Assembly: GCF_001654925.1 (NCBI RefSeq)
Contig: NZ_LXER01000017.1
Location: 372,001 to 436,000 of the forward strand
DNA length: 64,000 bases
From: Buttiauxella brennerae ATCC 51605
Lineage (GTDB): Bacteria > Pseudomonadota > Gammaproteobacteria > Enterobacterales > Enterobacteriaceae
Direction of reading: 5' to 3'
Below, in pieces: positions 57,542 through 64,000 of the stretch. The notes under the pieces are model-generated. The model was not told where the DNA came from and made no database searches. It saw nothing but the letters and a program-made list of their open reading frames with translations. The position numbers and the translations under genes are program-made. Position 1 is the first letter of the stretch; each line of letters begins with the position of its first letter.

Positions 57542-58066
57542 TTACTTGAGCCGTCCCCGCGCCAGGTTAAGCCGCGAATCGCTCATCTGCATCGAGTTCT
57601 GCGTCACATGGCAATGCGTGATAGCAATGGCCAGCGCATCGGCCGCATCCGCTTGTGGGTTGGCCGAGAGTTTCAACAAAGTGCGTACCATATGCTGAAC
57701 CTGGCTTTTCTCGGCACTACCGATGCCAACGACCGTCTGTTTAACCTGACGAGCCGCATACTCAAACACCGGCAAATCATGATTTACAGCAGCAACAATG
57801 GCCGCGCCGCGCGCCTGACCGAGTTTCAGTGCAGAATCGGCATTCTTCGCCATAAACACGGATTCAATGGCGAAATATTCTGGCTGGAACTGAGTGATGA
57901 TTTCGCTCACCCCCGCGTAGATAAGCTTCAAACGCGAGGGTAAGTCGGTAACCTGAGTACGAATACAGCCGCTACCTAAATAGGTGAGCTGCCGACCAGT
58001 CTGGCGAATGACACCATAACCGGTAACGCGTGACCCCGGGTCGATGCCGAGAATAATCGTCATCAC
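57542..58066 (-). CDS. ruvC: Holliday junction resolvase RuvC
   Basis: 174 residues (173 if the second Met is used). RNase H-like nuclease; acidic residues in [14 protein letters not shown] (Asp), FAIESVFM (Glu) and [14 protein letters not shown] (two Asp). Cuts Holliday junctions symmetrically. Starts 40 bp after yebC on the same strand. Confidence 0.97.
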   Translation of the reverse strand: MMTIILGIDPGSRVTGYGVIRQTGRQLTYLGSGCIRTQVTDLPSRLKLIYAGVSEIITQFQPEYFAIESVFMAKNADSALKLGQARGAAIVAAVNHDLPVFEYAARQVKQTVVGIGSAEKSQVQHMVRTLLKLSANPQADAADALAIAITHCHVTQNSMQMSDSRLNLARGRLK

Positions 58067-58106
58067 GCGTTCCTCATAAACAGATGTACGGTTTCAGGCA
58101 ACACCA

Positions 58107-58850
58107 TTACAGAGTTGCCGCAACCTCGTCAGAGATCTCGCCGTTGTGATAAACCTCTTGCACGTCATCGCAGTCTTCCAACATGTCGATAAGGCGCATC
58201 AGTTTCGGTGCAGTTTCTGCATCCATATCTGCTTTGGTAGATGGGATCATGGAAACTTCGGCTTCGTCTGCTTTAAGCCCTGCGGCTTCCAGTGCATCAC
58301 GTACTGCCCCCATCTCTTCCCAGGCAGTGAACACGTCAATTGCGCCATCGTCGTATGCAACAACATCTTCAGCGCCAGCTTCAAGAGCGGCTTCCATCAG
58401 GGTGTCTTCGTCTTTGCCAGGAGCATAAGAGATAACGCCTTTTTTGGTGAACAGATAAGCAACAGAGCCATCAGTTCCCAGATTACCACCGCATTTGTTG
58501 AACGCATGGCGCACTTCTGCCACGGTACGGTTACGGTTGTCACTCAGACATTCAACCATGACTGCTGAACCGCCAGGACCGTAACCTTCATAAATGATGG
58601 TTTCCATGTTGGCGTCTTCATCACCACCCACACCACGTGCGATTGCACGGTTTAAGGTGTCACGCGTCATGTTGTTGGATAACGCTTTATCAATGGCTGC
58701 ACGCAGACGCGGGTTAGAACCCGGATCACCACCGCCCAAACGGGCTGCGGTTACCAACTCACGGATAATTTTGGTGAAAATTTTACCGCGTTTGGAATCT
58801 TGCGCTGCTTTGCGGTGCTTTGTGTTGGCCCACTTACTATGACCTGCCAT
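58107..58850 (-). CDS. yebC: YebC, TACO1-family protein
   Basis: 247 residues from ATG 58850 ([23 protein letters not shown]). Conserved acidic three-domain protein; the family is linked to translation of proline-rich stretches and formerly described as a transcription regulator. Usual partner of ruvC. Confidence 0.96.
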   Translation of the reverse strand: MAGHSKWANTKHRKAAQDSKRGKIFTKIIRELVTAARLGGGDPGSNPRLRAAIDKALSNNMTRDTLNRAIARGVGGDEDANMETIIYEGYGPGGSAVMVECLSDNRNRTVAEVRHAFNKCGGNLGTDGSVAYLFTKKGVISYAPGKDEDTLMEAALEAGAEDVVAYDDGAIDVFTAWEEMGAVRDALEAAGLKADEAEVSMIPSTKADMDAETAPKLMRLIDMLEDCDDVQEVYHNGEISDEVAATL

Positions 58851-58869
58851 AAAAATATCTCCAAAATGG

Positions 58870-59328
58870 CTACCTTGCGGCAGCATTAATTACAAACTCT
58901 TCAATCGCTTGCCGGTTGCTCCACGACTTGGTCATAGCAGCCGCAGCTTGTGCGTCTGTCCATTCCCATGCCAGATGTTCCGAAATGGTAATCGGCTGTT
59001 CGTTTGGCAGCGCAAGACAGAACCAATATTCCGTATTGCGCGTAATTCCCGGCGCATAGCGATGACGTAAATGTGTAAAAATCTCGAATTCCACACAGCG
59101 TTGGCAGTCAATCAAGGCCAGTTGCTCTGAGACAACATCAATATCGACCTCTTCCTTTACTTCACGCTGTGCAGCATACAGCGCGGTTTCACCCTCTTCT
59201 ATGCTGCCGGTAACCGACTGCCAGAATTCAGGATCATCGCGCCGCTGTAACATGAGCACCCGTCCGGTGTCTTTAGCGAAAATCACTACCAGTACCGAAA
59301 CGGGACGCTTGTACACTTTATCCTTCAC
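58870..59328 (-). CDS. nudB: Dihydroneopterin triphosphate diphosphatase
   Basis: 152 residues from a GTG at 59328, with AGAGG five bases upstream; homology to E. coli NudB begins exactly here ([14 protein letters not shown]). Nudix box [20 protein letters not shown] (G-x5-E-x7-REVKEE). Acts in folate synthesis. The start codon and ribosome binding site lie inside an ERIC element. Confidence 0.95.
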   Translation of the reverse strand: MKDKVYKRPVSVLVVIFAKDTGRVLMLQRRDDPEFWQSVTGSIEEGETALYAAQREVKEEVDIDVVSEQLALIDCQRCVEFEIFTHLRHRYAPGITRNTEYWFCLALPNEQPITISEHLAWEWTDAQAAAAMTKSWSNRQAIEEFVINAAAR

Positions 59329-59427
59329 GTTGCCTCTTTGTTGGCTGCCTTCATTCATCCCACTCACATAGTTATCTATGCTCATGGGAATTCACTCAGT
59401 TGCCGCCTCGATGCAACACGAATGATT
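59314..59427 (-). repeat. ERIC element overlapping the nudB start
   Basis: On the minus strand: AATCATTCGTGTTGCATCGA left arm, AATTCCCATGAGCATAGATA core, and GAAGGATAAAGTG at the end, aligning position by position with the ERIC beside eda (GAAGGATGACGTG). The right arm includes the GTG start and first codons of nudB. Confidence 0.8.
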
Positions 59428-59444
59428 GCGTGTACGGAGGCCAT

Positions 59445-61217
59445 TTATTCTTTCTCAGCCTTTTTCAGCACGGCAATACCCAGCTCAGTCAACGCTGTTG
59501 GGTTTGCAAAGCTTGGTGCTTCAGTCATCAGGCATGCTGCTGCGGTTGTTTTAGGGAACGCGATAACATCACGGATGTTGTCGGTGCCGGTCAACAGCAT
59601 AGTCAGGCGATCCAGACCAAATGCCAGGCCTGCATGCGGTGGTGTACCGTATTTCAGGGCGTCGAGCAGGAAGCCGAATTTCTCGCGCTGGTCTTCTTCA
59701 GCGATACCCAGAATACCGAACACAGTCTGCTGCATCTGGCCGTTGTGGATACGCACGGAACCGCCGCCCACTTCATAACCGTTGATAACCATATCGTATG
59801 CGTTCGCAACCGCAGCTTCCGGATCGGCCGCCAGTTCTTCTGGTGACATATCTTTCGGCGCGGTGAACGGGTGGTGCATTGCGGTCAGGCCACCTTCGCC
59901 GTTGTCTTCAAACATTGGGAAGTCGATAACCCACAACGGTGCCCAGGCTTTTTCATCGGTGATGCTCAGATCTTTACCGATTTTCAGACGCAGTGCGCCA
60001 AGCGCATCAGCAACCACTTTCTTGTTATCTGCGCCGAAGAAGATCATGTCGCCGTCTTGTGCGCCAGTACGGGTCAGAATCGCTTCAACGATTTCTGCGT
60101 TCAGGAATTTAGCTACCGGGCTGGTGATGCCCTCGATGCCCTTAGCACGCTCATTCACTTTGATGTAAGCCAGCCCTTTCGCGCCGTAAATCTCAATGAA
60201 CTTGCCGTAGTCGTCAATCTGTTTACGGCTTAACTGTGCGCCACCTGGCACTCGCAGTGCAGCAACGCGGCCTTTAGCATCATTTGCCGGGCCCGCGAAC
60301 ACTTTAAACTCAACGTCTTTGAGCAGGTCAGCAACGTCCACCAGCTCCATTGGGTTACGCAGGTCTGGTTTGTCAGAACCGTAACGACGCTCCGCTTCAG
60401 CGAAAGTCATGATCGGGAAATCGCCCAGGTCAACGCTTTTCACATCAAGCCACAGGTCACGAACCAGTTTTTCCATCACTTCACGCACTTGTGGTGCAGA
60501 CATGAAGGAGGTTTCAACATCGATCTGGGTAAATTCTGGCTGACGGTCAGCACGCAAGTCTTCGTCACGGAAGCACTTAACAATCTGATAGTAACGGTCA
60601 AAGCCAGACATCATCAGCAGCTGTTTGAACAGCTGTGGAGACTGTGGCAACGCGTAGAATTTACCTTTATGCACACGGCTCGGCACCAGGTAGTCACGCG
60701 CGCCTTCCGGTGTGGCTTTGGTCAGCATTGGGGTTTCGATATCAAGGAAACCGTGGTCATCCATAAAGCGACGCACGAAGCTGGTGATTTTCGCACGCGT
60801 CTTCAGGCGGTTTGCCATTTCCGGGCGGCGCAAGTCCAGGTAACGGAATTTCAGACGCGCTTCTTCGGTGTTGACGTGGTTAGAGTCAAGCGGCAGTGCT
60901 TCTGAACGGTTGATGATGGTCAGGTCGGTTGCGAACACTTCCACTGCACCAGTTGCCATATCTTTGTTGATGTTTTTTTCGTCACGCGGGCGCACGGTGC
61001 CGGTGATTTGAATGCAGAACTCATTACGCAGTTCGGAAGCAAGCTGGAACGCGTCCTGACGGTCTGGATCGAAAAACACCTGCACGATGCCTTCGCGATC
61101 GCGCATATCAATAAAGATAAGGCTACCGAGGTCACGACGACGATTGACCCAACCACACAGTGTTACTTGTTGTCCCACATGGGATTGATTGAGCTGCCCG
61201 CAATATACTGTACGCAT
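59445..61217 (-). CDS. aspS: Aspartyl-tRNA synthetase
   Basis: 590 residues, as in E. coli. OB-fold anticodon-binding domain, class II motif 2 ([18 protein letters not shown]) and motif 3 ([12 protein letters not shown]), plus the bacterial GAD insertion. Its 3' end is followed by the ERIC before nudB. Confidence 0.98.
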   Translation of the reverse strand: MRTVYCGQLNQSHVGQQVTLCGWVNRRRDLGSLIFIDMRDREGIVQVFFDPDRQDAFQLASELRNEFCIQITGTVRPRDEKNINKDMATGAVEVFATDLTIINRSEALPLDSNHVNTEEARLKFRYLDLRRPEMANRLKTRAKITSFVRRFMDDHGFLDIETPMLTKATPEGARDYLVPSRVHKGKFYALPQSPQLFKQLLMMSGFDRYYQIVKCFRDEDLRADRQPEFTQIDVETSFMSAPQVREVMEKLVRDLWLDVKSVDLGDFPIMTFAEAERRYGSDKPDLRNPMELVDVADLLKDVEFKVFAGPANDAKGRVAALRVPGGAQLSRKQIDDYGKFIEIYGAKGLAYIKVNERAKGIEGITSPVAKFLNAEIVEAILTRTGAQDGDMIFFGADNKKVVADALGALRLKIGKDLSITDEKAWAPLWVIDFPMFEDNGEGGLTAMHHPFTAPKDMSPEELAADPEAAVANAYDMVINGYEVGGGSVRIHNGQMQQTVFGILGIAEEDQREKFGFLLDALKYGTPPHAGLAFGLDRLTMLLTGTDNIRDVIAFPKTTAAACLMTEAPSFANPTALTELGIAVLKKAEKE

Positions 61218-61477
61218 GAGATATCCCTTAAATTAGCCGCTCACTGTCCACTACCTGCAACGGTGGCCACTATTTTTGTCTGTCATCTATTGATAAAAAA
61301 GGGGGTTATTATACTGGAAATAATGCCCCGCGATAAGCCCGATACGACTGACTGGCGTGTTTGAAAGCGCCTTGTTCTGGTAAAACTCACAAAAATTAAC
61401 AAAATATGTAAACTATCGCGCTCATGTTCCGTCGTAAGGTATTACGCGATAACCTCATTTTGACCCGGAGTCACCGA
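61218..61477. promoter_or_regulatory. Divergent promoter region aspS / yecD
   Basis: 260 bp between divergent genes. AT-rich with several possible promoters; I could not assign one. No further gene seen. Confidence 0.4.
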
Positions 61478-62044
61478 ATGTTAGAACTGAATTCTTCCCG
61501 AACCGCGCTGGTTGTGATTGATTTGCAGGAAGGCATCCTGCCATTTGCGGGCGGCCCGCACAGTGCACAGGATGTGGTGGCTCGTTCGGCAAAGCTTGCT
61601 GAAAAATTCCGCGCGAAGGGTGCGCCGGTAATCATGGTCCGCGTGGGCTGGTCAAAAGATTTTGCTGAAGCACTCAAGCAGCCTGTTGATGCACAAGCGG
61701 GCGCACATGCTCTGCCTGAAAACTGGTGGGTTTACCCACAAGCGCTGGGTAAAAAAGAGAGTGATATTGAAGTGACTAAACGCCAGTGGGGCGCATTCTA
61801 CGGCACGGATTTAGAACTTCAGTTACGCCGCCGTGGCATTGATACCATTGTGCTGTGCGGTATTTCTACCAATATCGGCGTGGAGTCCACTGCGCGTAAC
61901 GCGTGGGAACTGGGCTTTAACCTGGTCGTTGCCGAAGATGCCTGTAGTGCGGCCAGCAGCGAACAACACCAGGGCAGCATGACGAATATCTTCCCGCGTA
62001 TTGGCCGTGTTCGTAGCACTGAAGAAATTATTACTGCTTTTTAA
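61478..62044 (+). CDS. yecD: YecD, isochorismatase-fold protein lacking the Cys
   Basis: 188 residues from ATG 61478; a longer frame from 61424 is not conserved. Isochorismatase-like fold with the Asp in LVVIDLQEG. The usual nucleophile position (TxxCVxxT) reads TNIGVEST, with Gly for Cys, so it is probably not a hydrolase of the normal type. E. coli YecD shares this change. Confidence 0.9.
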   Translation: MLELNSSRTALVVIDLQEGILPFAGGPHSAQDVVARSAKLAEKFRAKGAPVIMVRVGWSKDFAEALKQPVDAQAGAHALPENWWVYPQALGKKESDIEVTKRQWGAFYGTDLELQLRRRGIDTIVLCGISTNIGVESTARNAWELGFNLVVAEDACSAASSEQHQGSMTNIFPRIGRVRSTEEIITAF

Positions 62045-62067
62045 TTGACCTCGTTTCTACCCTATAT

Positions 62068-62178
62068 CATCCGAGTTGTAGGTAGGCGACAAGGGAGATT
62101 ATCCCGACGAGCTTACTGAAGTAAGTGATTCGGGTAAGCGAACGCAGTCAACACCCCTACAGCTCGAAGGATAACGGG
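62068..62178. repeat. ERIC element, yecD-yecE intergenic
   Basis: TCATCCGAGTTGTAGGTAGG left arm, GACGAGCTTACTGAAGTAAG core, CCCTACAGCTCGAAGGATAA right arm. It fills the gap and ends a few bases before the yecE start, so it forms the yecE leader. Confidence 0.9.
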
Positions 62179-62182
62179 TAGA

Positions 62183-63001
62183 ATGATATATATCGGCCTT
62201 CCGCAATGGTCGCATCCGCATTGGGTGCGCCTTGGCATAACTTCTCTTGAAGATTACGCTCGCCATTTTAATTGTGTGGAAGGCAACACCACGCTCTATG
62301 CCCTACCCAAAGCAGAAACGGTGTCGCGCTGGCACAATATGACCGATGACGACTTTCGTTTCTGCTTTAAATTCCCGGCAACCATTTCCCATAAGGCAGC
62401 ACTTCGCCAGTGCGGTGACCTGACCGCCGAATTTCTTGACCGCATGTCGCCGCTTGCAAACCGCATCGGGCAATACTGGTTACAGCTTCCGGCGGCCTTT
62501 GGGCCGGCTGATTTACCTGCGCTGTGGAATTTCCTCGACGCGTTGCCGAAAGATTTCACCTACGGTGTCGAAGTTCGCCACGCTTCATTCTTTGATAAAA
62601 GTGCTGGCGAACAAGCCTTAAACAGAGGTTTGCATCAGCGTGGCGTTAACCGCGTGATCCTCGACAGCCGCCCGGTCCATAGCGCAAAACCTGATAACGA
62701 AGCCATTCGTGACGCGCAACGTAAAAAGCCGAAAGTGCCGGTTCATGCTCTGGTTACCGCGAACAATCCGTTAGTGCGATTTATCGGCAGCAACGACATG
62801 CAGCAAAATCAGCTGTTTTTTGATGTCTGGCTAAAAACCCTGTCTAAATGGGCACAAAACACTACGCCCTACCTGTTCTTGCATACCCCAGATATTGGCC
62901 AGGTGCAGGACCTGGTTCATGCGTTATGGCCGGGCTTGCAACAGGCTTTTCCGGCGGTTGGCAACGAACCTGCGATCCCAAAACAAAACTCACTATTTTA
63001 G
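62183..63001 (+). CDS. yecE: YecE, DUF72 protein
   Basis: 272 residues, TIM-barrel-like DUF72 family: YIGLPQWSHPHW start, HFNCVEGNTTLYALP, FRFCFKFPATISH, and GQYWLQLPAAFGP. Function unproven. The conserved neighbourhood yecD-yecE-yecN-cmoA is preserved. Confidence 0.93.
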   Translation: MIYIGLPQWSHPHWVRLGITSLEDYARHFNCVEGNTTLYALPKAETVSRWHNMTDDDFRFCFKFPATISHKAALRQCGDLTAEFLDRMSPLANRIGQYWLQLPAAFGPADLPALWNFLDALPKDFTYGVEVRHASFFDKSAGEQALNRGLHQRGVNRVILDSRPVHSAKPDNEAIRDAQRKKPKVPVHALVTANNPLVRFIGSNDMQQNQLFFDVWLKTLSKWAQNTTPYLFLHTPDIGQVQDLVHALWPGLQQAFPAVGNEPAIPKQNSLF

Positions 63002-63071
63002 TAATAGCGACAGTTAACAGGTTGCACTGCTATCATAGGCGGTGCTGGTACTATCTCTAAAGGATGTGGGT

Positions 63072-64000
<929 letters not shown>

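Overview
The window is a piece of chromosome from a member of the Enterobacteriaceae that carries one complete-looking P2/186-family prophage. The gene order on the right (yebY-yebZ-yobA, holE, yobB, exoX, ptrB, yebE, yebG, purT, eda, edd, zwf, hexR, pykA, lpxM, mepM, znuA/znuCB, ruvBA, ruvC, yebC, nudB, aspS, yecD, yecE, yecN, cmoA) matches the Escherichia/Salmonella backbone. It lacks yebF (between yebE and yebG) and yebB (between ruvA and ruvC), and it is rich in ERIC repeats. I would place it in a genus other than Escherichia, such as Kluyvera, Buttiauxella or Enterobacter, but the sequence alone does not let me name it.

Positions 2-571 hold the end of a GltI-like periplasmic amino-acid-binding protein, followed by about 230 bp without a clear gene. 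The prophage runs from attL (802-820) to attR (34852-34870), bounded by a perfect 19-bp direct repeat. The repeat is the 3' end (terminator) of the small RNA gene sdsR/ryeB, which is rebuilt intact at the right junction.

From left to right the prophage carries: two small secreted-protein genes downstream of the repressor (884-1476); a repressor with two tandem DNA-binding domains (1485-2330); an early rightward operon of Cox-like, CII, Fil, DUF5347, TerB, DUF2732, TraR-like and DUF5405 proteins ending in the replication endonuclease gpA (2435-7732); and an accessory/cos region (7733-9938) with an HNH protein, structured non-coding DNA, a LexA box and a cos site. The leftward operon P, terminase-like paralogue, Q follows. 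The rightward late genes are O N M L X Y K lysA lysB lysC R S, then V W J I H G, then FI FII E E' T U D, then ogr and int. A reverse-oriented DUF2971 gene sits between S and V. Three TGT-N12-ACA Ogr-type activator sites mark the late promoters for O/P, V and FI.

SOS control recurs across the window. LexA boxes stand at int, at the short ORFs near cos, at yebG and at ruvAB. The chromosomal half also shows consensus-like operators for PurR (purT), HexR (zwf), GntR (edd) and Zur (znuA/znuC), which tie the Entner-Doudoroff and pentose-phosphate genes and zinc uptake to their usual regulators.

The most unusual items are the HNH gene in the A-Q cargo position, the probably inactive terminase ATPase paralogue between P and Q, the two-headed repressor, the tail sheath with two inserted repeat domains, a LexA-controlled integrase reading toward the antisense strand of sdsR, and an ERIC element that supplies the start of nudB.
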